Made by a program: the position numbers and the translations under genes. Under the pieces are notes generated by a model. The model was given only the letters and a program-made list of their open reading frames with translations, was not told the origin of the DNA and ran no database searches. Of a stretch of DNA of 64,000 nucleotides, positions 8,595-17,034 are shown one piece after another. Source of the DNA: Mangrovimonas futianensis (GTDB lineage Bacteria > Bacteroidota > Bacteroidia > Flavobacteriales > Flavobacteriaceae); the NCBI RefSeq assembly GCF_021245805.1, contig NZ_JAJJNF010000001.1, forward strand, positions 124,001 through 188,000. Direction: 5' to 3'. Position 1 is the stretch's first letter. Every line of letters begins with the position of its first letter.

Positions 8595-9539
8595 ATGACT
8601 TTAATTGCTGAAACAAATCGTTTGTATTTAAGAGAGTTTAATGCTTCGGATGCTATTCATTTTTTTGAGATGAACAAGGATCCTGAAGTGATTCAGTTTA
8701 CAGGCGACTCCTCATTCTCCTCACTTCAAGAAGCTCAAAAATTTATTGAAGCCTATGACCAATATAAAACATATAATATGGGCAGATGGGCCGTTATCAG
8801 AAAGGAAGATAATGCTTTCTTAGGCTGGTGCGGTTTGAAATTTCATCCAAAAGAACATTTGGTTGAAGTTGGATATCGTTTCTACAAAAAGTATTGGGGG
8901 CATGGTTATGCCACAGAAAGTTGCAAAGCATCCATTACCTATGGTTTCAAAACACTGAAATTGGCGACTATTTACGCCCATGCCCATAAAGACAATTTGG
9001 CTTCTCATAACGTCATTATAAAATCTGGTTTAAGTTGGATCGGCGACGGCTTTTATGATGGCATGCCCGCCAAACTTTATAAATTGAATAACCCTGATTT
9101 AAAGGTAAAAATAATCTCATCCTTGGAAACTCATGAAGTTAGACATCCTGTCTTACGGGAAGGCAGACCCAAAGAAGATTGCGTTTTTAATGGCGATGAT
9201 GATCCTGACACATTTCATTTGGGACTCTATCTCTTAAACGAACTTGTGGGAGTGGTTACATTTATTAAAAATCATCATCCAGACTTGGCTAATCCGAAAC
9301 AGTATCAACTAAGAGGGATGGCTGTTCTATCATCAGCACAAGGCAAAAACTATGGCAGTCTATTGATTGATGCTGGAAATAAAATTCTCATGGAGAAGAA
9401 AGTAGGATTGGTTTGGTGTAATGCCAGAGAAAAAGCACTTAATTTTTATTTAAGAAACGGTTTTGAAATCTTTGGTGAACCTTTTGAAATACCTCAAATA
9501 GGAACCCATTTCTCAATGTTCAAATCGCTTAAACATTAA
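8595..9539 (+). CDS. tandem GNAT acetyltransferase (two fused GNAT domains)
   Basis: 314 aa. Residues about 1-165 form a RimJ/RimL-like GNAT domain (TNRLYLREF at the start, WGHGYATE acetyl-CoA pyrophosphate loop near residue 97, HNVIIKSGL near the end). Residues about 175-314 form a second, ElaA/YjcF-like GNAT domain (LRGMAVLSSAQGKNYGSLLI, then NAREKALNFYLRNGF). Two complete domains in one chain suggest an internal fusion of two unrelated GNAT subfamilies rather than a duplication. Substrates unknown. Single gene after tRNA-Gly, ended by a strong hairpin. Confidence 0.88.
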   Translation: MTLIAETNRLYLREFNASDAIHFFEMNKDPEVIQFTGDSSFSSLQEAQKFIEAYDQYKTYNMGRWAVIRKEDNAFLGWCGLKFHPKEHLVEVGYRFYKKYWGHGYATESCKASITYGFKTLKLATIYAHAHKDNLASHNVIIKSGLSWIGDGFYDGMPAKLYKLNNPDLKVKIISSLETHEVRHPVLREGRPKEDCVFNGDDDPDTFHLGLYLLNELVGVVTFIKNHHPDLANPKQYQLRGMAVLSSAQGKNYGSLLIDAGNKILMEKKVGLVWCNAREKALNFYLRNGFEIFGEPFEIPQIGTHFSMFKSLKH

Positions 9540-9542
9540 AAG

Positions 9543-9570
9543 AAAAAGCCTCAGTGACCTGAGGCTTTTT
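9543..9570. terminator. bidirectional terminator between the GNAT and ankyrin genes
   Basis: A/T-flanked stem AAGCCTCAG / CTGAGGCTT with a 4-nt loop. T runs occur on both strands, serving the two convergent genes. Confidence 0.85.
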
Positions 9571-9601
9571 CAACTAACCAACCGATGAAAAATGCTATTG
9601 A

Positions 9602-9988
9602 TTATTTATCCAAAGCGCTTTTAATAGCAGCTTTGGCCTCAGTAGCATTAGACATTTCTGCATGTTCTAAGGCTGTATGGCCTTTGTCGCATTTTGCTTT
9701 AAGGTTTGCACCGCTTTCAATAAGGTAGTTTAAAATTTCTACTCGGTTGTATCGAGCTGCGTACATTGCTGGTGTCATTCCAGCTGATTTTTCGTTGACA
9801 TCAACACCTAGACCCAATAATTTTTTTACTGTTTCTGTATCTCCCTTAACTATTGACATACATAAAGGACTAATTTTTGGTCCGACTACGGTTTCCAATG
9901 CAGTTGATGATACTGGATTGTGATTGGCATTTACTAGACTAAAAGAAAAGCCTAATGCGATTGCAAGAATGACTGCTGTTTTTTTCAT
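9602..9988 (-). CDS. exported ankyrin-repeat protein
   Basis: 128 aa with signal peptide (MKKTAVILAIALGFSFSLVNA). Two ankyrin repeats follow: ...TVKKLLGLGVDVNEKS-AGMTPAMYAARYNRVEILNYLIESGANLKAK plus a partial cap GHTALEHAEM. It is a small periplasmic protein-interaction module. Such proteins in other bacteria sit beside catalases or other enzymes, but here the neighbours are unrelated, so no partner can be named. Confidence 0.85.
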   Translation of the reverse strand: MKKTAVILAIALGFSFSLVNANHNPVSSTALETVVGPKISPLCMSIVKGDTETVKKLLGLGVDVNEKSAGMTPAMYAARYNRVEILNYLIESGANLKAKCDKGHTALEHAEMSNATEAKAAIKSALDK

Positions 9989-10246
9989 GATGAAAGATTT
10001 TTGATTAATGATTTTTTTGATTGTATTAAAGAGACGATTAATTTTTTGGATTGTTACACAAAATATTTTTTATAACATTTTATTAACTATCAGAGAACAA
10101 ATCTGTTAAATTTTGTACATCTCTCGTTTTTGAGTTCCAGTTCCTTTCAGAAATCATAAAAATTCCATAAAGTCATTTATTTTAAAGTCCCATATTTATT
10201 CAAGACATTTATATGAATTATCTTTACAGTACCAAAGTTTGTAAAC

Positions 10247-11764
10247 ATGAATAAGAAAGTAATTTTAATGATTTTAGACGGGTGGGGAAAATCTCCAGAC
10301 CCAAAAGTTTCAGCTATTGACAATGCCAATACTCCTTTTATAGATTCGCTATATACCAAGTACCCAAATGCTAGTTTGAGAACCGACGGACTTAATGTTG
10401 GTTTGCCAGAAGGCCAGATGGGAAACAGTGAAGTTGGACACATGAATTTGGGTGCTGGCCGTATTGTTTATCAAGATTTGGTAAAGATTAATATGGCTGT
10501 TGAAAAAGACACTCTAAAAGATGAAAAAGTCATTAAAGATGCCTTTGAATATGCCAAAAGAAATAACAAACCAGTTCACTTTTTAGGATTGGTAAGCGAT
10601 GGAGGGGTTCACTCGCACATAAAACACTTATTTGGCTTAATTGACGCTGCCAAAGACTATGGTGTACCATCGTCTTATGTACATGCTTTCACAGATGGCC
10701 GTGACGTAGACCCAAAATCAGGCTATGGGTTTATAGAAAGTCTGGAGAATCACGTAAAAGACACAAATACCAAATTAGCAACCGTCACCGGTCGTTATTA
10801 TGCCATGGATAGAGATAAACGCTGGGAACGTGTCAAATTAGCATATGACGCCTTGGTTAATGGAGAAGGGAGCAAATCTCAAGATGCTTTGGCTTCTATC
10901 CAAGAAAGTTATGATCAAGACGTTACTGATGAGTTTATCAAACCCATCGTCATGGTCGATGAAAACCAGGAACCTGTTACTAAAATTCAGGAAGGGGATG
11001 TGGTGCTGTTCTTCAACTTTAGAACTGACAGAGGCCGTCAATTAACAGAAGCCCTTTCACAATCAGATTTCCATGAGCAAAACATGCACAAGTTGTCACT
11101 TTACTATGTCACCATGACTACTTATGACGACACCTTCCAAAACATACATGTGGTATATACCAAAGACAACTTAAAGGATACTCTAGGGGAAGTTTTAGAA
11201 AAACATCACAAAAAACAATTGCGTATTGCAGAAACTGAAAAGTATCCACACGTTACATTCTTCTTCTCTGGAGGAAAAGAAGAGCCTTTTGAAGGGGAAG
11301 AAAGAATTTTAAGAAACTCACCAAAAGTGGCCACTTATGATTTAAAACCCGAAATGAGTGCCTATGAACTCAGAGATGCTTTAGTACCTGTTTTGCAAAA
11401 AGGGGATATTGATTTTGTATGTCTCAATTTTGCCAACGGTGACATGGTAGGGCACACTGGCGTCATGGAAGCTGCTATCAAAGCATGTGAAGCTGTTGAT
11501 GAATGCGTAAAAGATGTGGTTACAACCGCTCTTGAAAATGATTATTCAACTTTGTTGATTGCAGACCACGGAAACTGTGAAACCATGATCAATCCTGATG
11601 GCACACCAAATACAGCCCACACGACCAATCCGGTCCCAATTATTTTGATTGACAAAGACTTGAAGGAAATTAAGGATGGTATTCTAGGAGACATGGCTCC
11701 GACTATTTTACACATGATGGGGGTAGAGCAGCCAGAAGCTATGACACAAAAATCATTAGTTTAA
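10247..11764 (+). CDS. gpmI: 2,3-bisphosphoglycerate-independent phosphoglycerate mutase
   Basis: 505 aa, full length. Interconverts 3- and 2-phosphoglycerate in glycolysis using two metal ions. Metal and catalytic motifs are all visible: LDGWG (D11), GNSEVGH with the phosphoserine nucleophile S61, VSDGGVHSH, TDGRD, ANGDMVGHTG and IADHGNCE. A possible -7 element TATCTTTA lies at 10219-10226. The next gene, a HAD-type phosphatase, follows after 77 bp in the same direction but has no obvious link. Confidence 0.97.
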   Translation: MNKKVILMILDGWGKSPDPKVSAIDNANTPFIDSLYTKYPNASLRTDGLNVGLPEGQMGNSEVGHMNLGAGRIVYQDLVKINMAVEKDTLKDEKVIKDAFEYAKRNNKPVHFLGLVSDGGVHSHIKHLFGLIDAAKDYGVPSSYVHAFTDGRDVDPKSGYGFIESLENHVKDTNTKLATVTGRYYAMDRDKRWERVKLAYDALVNGEGSKSQDALASIQESYDQDVTDEFIKPIVMVDENQEPVTKIQEGDVVLFFNFRTDRGRQLTEALSQSDFHEQNMHKLSLYYVTMTTYDDTFQNIHVVYTKDNLKDTLGEVLEKHHKKQLRIAETEKYPHVTFFFSGGKEEPFEGEERILRNSPKVATYDLKPEMSAYELRDALVPVLQKGDIDFVCLNFANGDMVGHTGVMEAAIKACEAVDECVKDVVTTALENDYSTLLIADHGNCETMINPDGTPNTAHTTNPVPIILIDKDLKEIKDGILGDMAPTILHMMGVEQPEAMTQKSLV

Positions 11765-11841
11765 ATACCTGATTCTTAGGGAAAATCAACCATAAAATAA
11801 AATATTATTTAAAGTTGTAATTTTACGACCAAGACCGAAAC

Positions 11842-12255
11842 ATGAATTTTACAAACAAGTTAATCATTGCCGTAGATTTTGATGGAACCATTGTAGAGGA
11901 TGCTTATCCTAAAATTGGAAAACCTAAACTATTTGCCTTTGAAACCTTAAGACAGCTTCAAGAAGATGGACACCGACTAATCCTTTGGACTTACAGATGT
12001 GATGTTCGCCTAGAAGAAGCTGTAACGTTTTGTAAAGAAAATGGAATTCATTTCTATTCGGTGAACAAAAGTTTTCCTGAAGAACAATTTGACTATACAA
12101 AGAGTAGGAAAATCCACGCTGATTTATTCATAGACGATAGAAATATTGGAGGCTTTATAGGCTGGGGAGAAATTTATCAAATGCTATCTGACCCAAACAA
12201 TGAACCTCTAAAGCCTCCAAAAAAAAGGGGATTATTTTCGTTTTTTAAAAAATAA
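11842..12255 (+). CDS. BT0820-like HAD-type phosphatase
   Basis: 137 aa. The HAD motif I VDFDGTIVED is at residues about 10-20, then LILWTYRCD (motif II-like) and FIDDRNIGG (motif IV region). It is short, with no cap domain, matching the small BT_0820 family of Bacteroidota; it ends in a basic, Phe-rich tail (KKRGLFSFFKK). Substrate unknown. Its stop faces that of the CoA-transferase gene with 3 bp between them and no terminator. Confidence 0.8.
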   Translation: MNFTNKLIIAVDFDGTIVEDAYPKIGKPKLFAFETLRQLQEDGHRLILWTYRCDVRLEEAVTFCKENGIHFYSVNKSFPEEQFDYTKSRKIHADLFIDDRNIGGFIGWGEIYQMLSDPNNEPLKPPKKRGLFSFFKK

Positions 12256-12258
12256 CTT

Positions 12259-13530
12259 TTATCCGTTTATTAAATCAAAGTAGGTTCTAGCAATGTCCTC
12301 TCTATGATCGGGATGCGCTATTTCTGTCAAAGCTTTTACACGTTGCTTAATAGTTTTTCCATATAAATCAGCTACTCCGTATTCAGTCACCACATAGTGA
12401 ACGTGTGCCCTTGTTGTTACCACACCTGCTCCTGGATTTAAAGAAGGAACTATTCTACTGATACCTTTTCTGGTAGTTGATGGTAATGCAATGATGGCTT
12501 TTCCTCCTTCACTTAACGAGGCGGCTCTAATAAAGTCCATTTGCCCACCTACCCCAGAGTACATGTTTGATCCAATAGAGTCGGCACAGACCTGACCGGT
12601 TAAATCAATTTCAATAGCTGAATTAATGGCTACCATTTTAGGGTTCTGCTTCACAACCGAAACGTTATTCACATAATCAGAGCCTCTCATTTCCACAAAT
12701 GGATTGTCATCTACATAATCATACAAACGTTGAGACCCAACCAAGAATGTGGCCATGGCTCGTCCTCTATTAATCGATTTATAGTTACAGGTGATAACAT
12801 TATTCAAGATCAAATCAATAACTCCATCAGAAAACATCTCGGTATGAAGACCCAAATCTTTGTGACTGGTCAACTTTGATAATACGGCATTTGGAATACT
12901 TCCTATACCCATTTGAAGGGTGCTTCTATCTTCTATAAGACCTGCCACATACTCACCTATTTTATTCTCTATCTCAGTTGGCAACACTGCTTCATGACCA
13001 AAAATGGGCGTGTCATCCTCTACAAATGCGTCAATTTCTGAAATATGGATAATTCCCGCCCCATGGGTTCGGGGCATTTTAGGGTTCACCTGGGCAATCA
13101 CATGCTTAGCATTGTCAATCGCTGCTAAAGTAGCTTCAACCGACACCCCTAAAGAACAGTACCCGTGTCTGTCTGGAGGTGACACATGAATTAATGCCAC
13201 ATCTAACTTTAATATATTTCTCTTAAATAAAATGGGCAATTCACTTAAAAATACAGGGGTATAGGACCCATTGCCTGCTCTTAAAGTATGTCTCACATTT
13301 TTTCCAATAAAAAAGGAATTAACATGAAAACTATCTTTATATTCTGGATTGGCATACGGTGCCGGACCTTCGGTGTGTAAATGGCATACTTCCACGTTTC
13401 TAAGTTCTTCATGTCTTCTTGCAAGTGCTTGAACTAAAGATTGTGGAGCGGCAGCGGCTGCTTGAACATATACCCTATCGTTTGATTTAACTACTTTTAG
13501 TGCTTCATCAGCTGTAATAGACTCATACAT
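12259..13530 (-). CDS. acetyl-CoA hydrolase/transferase family protein (4-hydroxybutyrate CoA-transferase-like)
   Basis: 423 aa CoA-transferase of the cat1 type. Motifs: LQMGIGSIPNAVL (N-domain glycine loop), INSAIEIDLTGQV with the expected catalytic Glu that forms the glutamyl-CoA intermediate, and YGVADLYGKT plus IAHPDHREDI at the C-terminus. It transfers CoA between acyl-CoA and a free acid such as acetate; the actual acids cannot be read from sequence. It is monocistronic, between a convergent phosphatase gene and a divergent map gene. Confidence 0.88.
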   Translation of the reverse strand: MYESITADEALKVVKSNDRVYVQAAAAAPQSLVQALARRHEELRNVEVCHLHTEGPAPYANPEYKDSFHVNSFFIGKNVRHTLRAGNGSYTPVFLSELPILFKRNILKLDVALIHVSPPDRHGYCSLGVSVEATLAAIDNAKHVIAQVNPKMPRTHGAGIIHISEIDAFVEDDTPIFGHEAVLPTEIENKIGEYVAGLIEDRSTLQMGIGSIPNAVLSKLTSHKDLGLHTEMFSDGVIDLILNNVITCNYKSINRGRAMATFLVGSQRLYDYVDDNPFVEMRGSDYVNNVSVVKQNPKMVAINSAIEIDLTGQVCADSIGSNMYSGVGGQMDFIRAASLSEGGKAIIALPSTTRKGISRIVPSLNPGAGVVTTRAHVHYVVTEYGVADLYGKTIKQRVKALTEIAHPDHREDIARTYFDLING

Positions 13531-13627
13531 GGCTTCTAATTTTCAACAAATTTAAAGACAAATAATAGGGAAAAACATGTCAAAAATCATAAAACGAGTT
13601 GATAAATAGACATCCATAAATTTTAAG

Positions 13628-13635
13628 TAACTTTG
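13628..13635 (+). promoter_or_regulatory. -7 promoter element of map
   Basis: TAACTTTG, an exact TANNTTTG match 17 nt before the ATG of map. The nearest TTG (13599-13601) is 26 nt upstream, longer than the usual 17-23 spacing. Confidence 0.45.
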
Positions 13636-13651
13636 CCGATATTTTTGTGAT

Positions 13652-14470
13652 ATGATTATAGTAAAAACTAGAGAAGAAATAGAATTGATGCGTCAAAGCG
13701 CACTCGTTGTTTCCAAAACTTTGGGAATGCTAGCCAAAGAAGTAAAACCTGGTGTAACCACCCTTCAATTGGATAAAATGGCTGAAGAATTTATTAGAGA
13801 TCATGGCGCGGTTCCTGGCTTTTTAGGACTTTACGGATGTCCTTCTACCCTACTTTGCAGCGTTAATGAAGCCGTAGTTCATGGACTTCCTACAGACAAA
13901 CCACTTGAAGATGGCGATATCGTTTCTATTGATTGTGGAGCTTTGATGAATGAGTTTTATGGTGATCATGCCTATACCTTTGAAATTGGTGAAATTGCTC
14001 CTGAAACCAAAAAACTACTTGATATTACTAAAGAGTCTCTTTATGTAGGAATTCGTGAGTTTAAAAACGGTAACCGAGTTGGAGACGTAGGTTTCGCCAT
14101 TCAAAAGTTTTGTGAAAATGAAGGCTACGGAGTTGTAAGAGAGCTTGTAGGTCATGGATTGGGTAAAAAAATGCATGAAGACCCAGAAATGCCTAATTAT
14201 GGAAAACGTGGTCGTGGTAAGAAGTTCATCGAAGGTCAGGTTGTCGCGATAGAGCCCATGATCAATATGGGAACGCATAAAGTCAAGCAACTTAAAGATG
14301 GCTGGACTATTGTGACTCTTGATGGCAAACCAAGTGCCCATTTTGAACATGATGTGGCCTTAGTTGATGGTAAACCAGAAATTCTTTCAACATTTGCTTA
14401 TATCTACGAAGCACTGGGAATTGAAAGTGATGAGGAAACTGAATTTAGACAAAAAGCTTTAGTCCTTTAA
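13652..14470 (+). CDS. map: type I methionine aminopeptidase
   Basis: 272 aa, cytoplasmic. Removes the initiator methionine. Metal ligands are visible in IDCG (Asp), YGDHAYTF (Asp), VGHGLGKKMHE (His), AIEPMI (Glu) and HFEHDVAL (Glu). Slightly longer than E. coli Map (264). It is followed after 7 bp by a DUF3050 gene and then a methyltransferase, a run I have seen in other Flavobacteriaceae. Confidence 0.96.
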   Translation: MIIVKTREEIELMRQSALVVSKTLGMLAKEVKPGVTTLQLDKMAEEFIRDHGAVPGFLGLYGCPSTLLCSVNEAVVHGLPTDKPLEDGDIVSIDCGALMNEFYGDHAYTFEIGEIAPETKKLLDITKESLYVGIREFKNGNRVGDVGFAIQKFCENEGYGVVRELVGHGLGKKMHEDPEMPNYGKRGRGKKFIEGQVVAIEPMINMGTHKVKQLKDGWTIVTLDGKPSAHFEHDVALVDGKPEILSTFAYIYEALGIESDEETEFRQKALVL

Positions 14471-14477
14471 ACAGTAT

Positions 14478-15260
14478 ATGAAACGAATTGAATTTGTAGA
14501 AAAGGAGCTCTCAAACCTGAGAACTACTTTAAACAACCATCCAGTTTATAAAGCACTTTCCCATATGGATGATGTAAAAATCTTTATGGAACAACATGTG
14601 TTTGCCGTGTGGGATTTTATGTCCCTTTTAAAGGCGCTTCAAAACCAACTAACTTGTACGAAAACACCATGGGTTCCAGCTCAAAATGCCACAACGGCTC
14701 GATTTATAAACGAAATCGTATTGGGTGAGGAAAGTGATTTAGATGAAAATGGCATTCCGAAAAGTCATTTTGAAATGTATTTGGACGCCATGAATCAAAT
14801 AGGAGCCAACACACATACCATCCAAAATTTTATTGATCTCATTTCGAAAGGAGCATCTATTGATTCTAGTTTGAATAATGTAAAGATTCAAAAAGAAACT
14901 GCCGACTTTATCAATTTCACGTTTGATATCATTGCCACAGGAGAGCCTCATAAAATTGCTTCGGCTTTTACTTTTGGTCGAGAAGATGTCATTCCCGATA
15001 TGTTCTTTCAGATTATCAATCAATCACAAACCCAAGATCAAACCTATTCCAAACTCACCTATTATTTAAAGCGACATATTGAGTTGGATGGCGATGAGCA
15101 CGGGCCCCTATCTCTTAAAATGATTGAGGAGCTATGTGGGGATAATGACCAAAAGTGGCAGGAGGTTTTGGAAGTAGCCAAAGAAGCTTTGAATAAAAGG
15201 ATTGAACTCTGGAATGGTATTTCTGAATTAATCAATTCAAACCAACTACAAGAAGTCTAG
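14478..15260 (+). CDS. DUF3050 family protein (heme-oxygenase-like fold)
   Basis: 260 aa. The N-terminal HPVYKALSHMDDVKIFMEQHVFAVWDFMSLLKAL stretch, described here in parts (HPVYK, FMEQHVFAVWDFM), with conserved His and Glu, matches DUF3050, which is predicted to have the all-helical fold of heme oxygenase and TenA. HFEMYL and ELDGDEHGPL supply the other conserved acidic and His residues, so a di-iron centre is plausible. Biochemical role unknown. It is co-directional with map and the following methyltransferase. Confidence 0.8.
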   Translation: MKRIEFVEKELSNLRTTLNNHPVYKALSHMDDVKIFMEQHVFAVWDFMSLLKALQNQLTCTKTPWVPAQNATTARFINEIVLGEESDLDENGIPKSHFEMYLDAMNQIGANTHTIQNFIDLISKGASIDSSLNNVKIQKETADFINFTFDIIATGEPHKIASAFTFGREDVIPDMFFQIINQSQTQDQTYSKLTYYLKRHIELDGDEHGPLSLKMIEELCGDNDQKWQEVLEVAKEALNKRIELWNGISELINSNQLQEV

Positions 15261-15263
15261 GGA

Positions 15264-16028
15264 TTGAAAAAACTTTTTAAAATATTGCTCAATACCATAC
15301 CGAGACCTATTCTCATTAGGCTCAGCTATGTGGTTAGGCCTTTCATGGAATCATTTTTAAAAGGCTCTACCTATACCGATCCTATCGACGGCAAAAGTTT
15401 TAAAAGTTTTTTACCCTATGGTTATGGAGAGCAACGGCACAATGTCTTATCTCCGTCCACGCTTTCGTTGGAAAGACATCGATTACTATGGCTGTTTCTC
15501 ACAAAGGAAACTAACTTTTTTACCGACCATTTGAAAGTACTTCATTTTGCTCCTGAACAGGCATTTTATAAGCGATTTAGAAATATACCTCATCTGGACT
15601 ATACCACAACCGATCTCAATTCACCTCTTGCAGATATCAAAGCCGATATTTGCAACCTTCCTTTTGATGATAACACTTACGATGTGATTCTTTGCAATCA
15701 TGTATTGGAGCATATCCCAGATGATACCCAAGCCATGAAAGAACTGTATCGCGTTATGAAGCCTGGTGGTTGGGGTGTTTTTCAAATTCCGCAGGATTTA
15801 AATCGGGTAACCACTTTTGAGGACGATAGCATAACGGATAAAAAGGAACGAGCCAAAATCTTTGGTCAGTATGACCACGTGCGCGTATACGGCAGGGATT
15901 ATTTTGACAAATTACGAAGTATCGGTTTTCAAGTAGAGGAAGTTGATTATACCAAAACTTTTGAAAAAGAAGACATAGAAAGGTACTGTTTGGCTCAGGG
16001 TGAAATTATTCCATTTGTGCGCAAATAA
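15264..16028 (+). CDS. class I SAM-dependent methyltransferase (TTG start)
   Basis: 254 aa. Starts with TTG three bases after the DUF3050 stop; the first in-frame ATG is about 27 codons in. The core is HFAPEQAF (motif I-like), TTDLNSP, ICNLPFDDNTYDVILCNHVLEHIPDD (quoted in parts: LPFDDNTYD and CNHVLEHI) and MKPGGWG. This is the methyltransferase-11 type. The glycine-rich loop is replaced by FAPEQA, so SAM binding is variant. Substrate unknown; it is linked by position to map and DUF3050. Confidence 0.82.
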   Translation: MKKLFKILLNTIPRPILIRLSYVVRPFMESFLKGSTYTDPIDGKSFKSFLPYGYGEQRHNVLSPSTLSLERHRLLWLFLTKETNFFTDHLKVLHFAPEQAFYKRFRNIPHLDYTTTDLNSPLADIKADICNLPFDDNTYDVILCNHVLEHIPDDTQAMKELYRVMKPGGWGVFQIPQDLNRVTTFEDDSITDKKERAKIFGQYDHVRVYGRDYFDKLRSIGFQVEEVDYTKTFEKEDIERYCLAQGEIIPFVRK

Positions 16029-16113
16029 ATAGCCGCTAATAAATCCAGAAAAATCTAACATGTTCTGAGAGAAATACTCATAAAAGGGTATATTTATCTT
16101 CCTATAATTAGTT

Positions 16114-16746
16114 GTGCAACATAAAAAAAGCCACCTGAAAACATTAAAAAACGTATTACTGATATTGGTTTTTACAGTTATCGGATGTAAATCCGAAAGG
16201 AAGCTAGACGGAAATTATTGTACTTGCCACAATGGACTTTATGCTGAATTATATATTGAAAATGACTCTATGCAATCCGCAACTAGTTTGGGTTGGATCT
16301 CGAATTGGAGAGAGTTTGAAATAAAAAATGATACTATTTATCATTTATATTTTGGAGAAGGTTCAAAAAAAGCAAAAGCCAAGATAGGTTTTAAAGAAAG
16401 AGGTGGATTTGAACTTTACTATCCAATGGACGGTGTTACTCATTCCTATAATAAGTTAAACTTGATAATTGAAAATGATATCACATCTGAGCAATTTTGG
16501 AATGAATTCAATCAACGAAAAATAGAATTTGACTGTTTTACTGTTTCTGAGAGATATTTAGAGCTCGAAAGATATTTCGGAAAGGAAAATATAAGAATTG
16601 ATTATAGTGGAGAAACCCATAATGAAGTTAAAATTACTCATATTCCCTCCGGAATAGTTGAAATCGAAACGGAACAGAAAACACAAGTGGAAAACGCAAT
16701 TATCGCTATGAAAAGAATAAAATTGGAAATTGAAAAATCCAAATAG
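16114..16746 (+). CDS. hypothetical lipoprotein (GTG start), orphan gene
   Basis: 210 aa. Signal peptide with lipobox VFTVIGC (Cys about residue 25) after a GTG start. The mature part is polar with DGNYCTC and a C-terminal charged helix, and has no recognised domain. Codon use is more AT-rich than the flanking core genes. An unrelated noncoding stretch with a hairpin follows. It is probably an accessory gene between methyltransferase and DUF6340-like neighbours. Confidence 0.65.
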   Translation: MQHKKSHLKTLKNVLLILVFTVIGCKSERKLDGNYCTCHNGLYAELYIENDSMQSATSLGWISNWREFEIKNDTIYHLYFGEGSKKAKAKIGFKERGGFELYYPMDGVTHSYNKLNLIIENDITSEQFWNEFNQRKIEFDCFTVSERYLELERYFGKENIRIDYSGETHNEVKITHIPSGIVEIETEQKTQVENAIIAMKRIKLEIEKSK

Positions 16747-16756
16747 CATAACTTTG
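16723..16756 (+). promoter_or_regulatory. promoter-like pair reading into the 16.75-17.0 kb gap
   Basis: TTG at 16723-16725 and TAACTTTG at 16749-16756, with a 23-nt spacer. It straddles the end of the orphan lipoprotein gene. A transcript from about 16763 would contain the stem-loop at 16795 and no obvious gene before 17035. Confidence 0.35.
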
Positions 16757-16794
16757 CAAAAAATTTAAAAATAATTGGTAGGTCACTGCTCGCA

Positions 16795-16815
16795 GGAAAG
16801 TCCTTCGGACCTTCC
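16795..16815. repeat. imperfect stem-loop behind the orphan lipoprotein
   Basis: Arms GGAA-GTCC and GGAC-TTCC with one A/C mismatch and loop TTC. The sequence on both sides (CTGCTCGC before, CATCTTTTCC after) is richer in GC than most gaps here. It does not look like a terminator, because no T run follows. It may be a relic of a mobile cassette or part of a small RNA. Confidence 0.45.
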
Positions 16816-16942
16816 GAACATCTTTTCCGTTTCGCTTTCTTAAGCCCTTGAAACAATGTATACCCGCAGTCATATTTTAGGACAGCCATTTATAGATTCC
16901 TGTATCAAACCACTAATTTTCATTCCATTAAATTAAAAATGT

Positions 16943-16950
16943 TATCTTTA
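16943..16950 (+). promoter_or_regulatory. -7-like element of the DUF6340-like gene
   Basis: TATCTTTA, one mismatch from TANNTTTG, 84 nt before the ATG at 17035. No clear -33 TTG. Confidence 0.3.
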
Positions 16951-17034
16951 TCCCGATGCAATTACTTTCCCCAAAAAGTCTTGCACATTAACTAAATATC
17001 TAAAATAACAGATTAACCCAAATCTAATTTAGAC

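Noticed and set aside
16795..16815. Stem-loop read as a terminator of the orphan lipoprotein gene
   Set aside because: A mismatch in the stem and no T run on either strand; it lies 48 bp past the stop.
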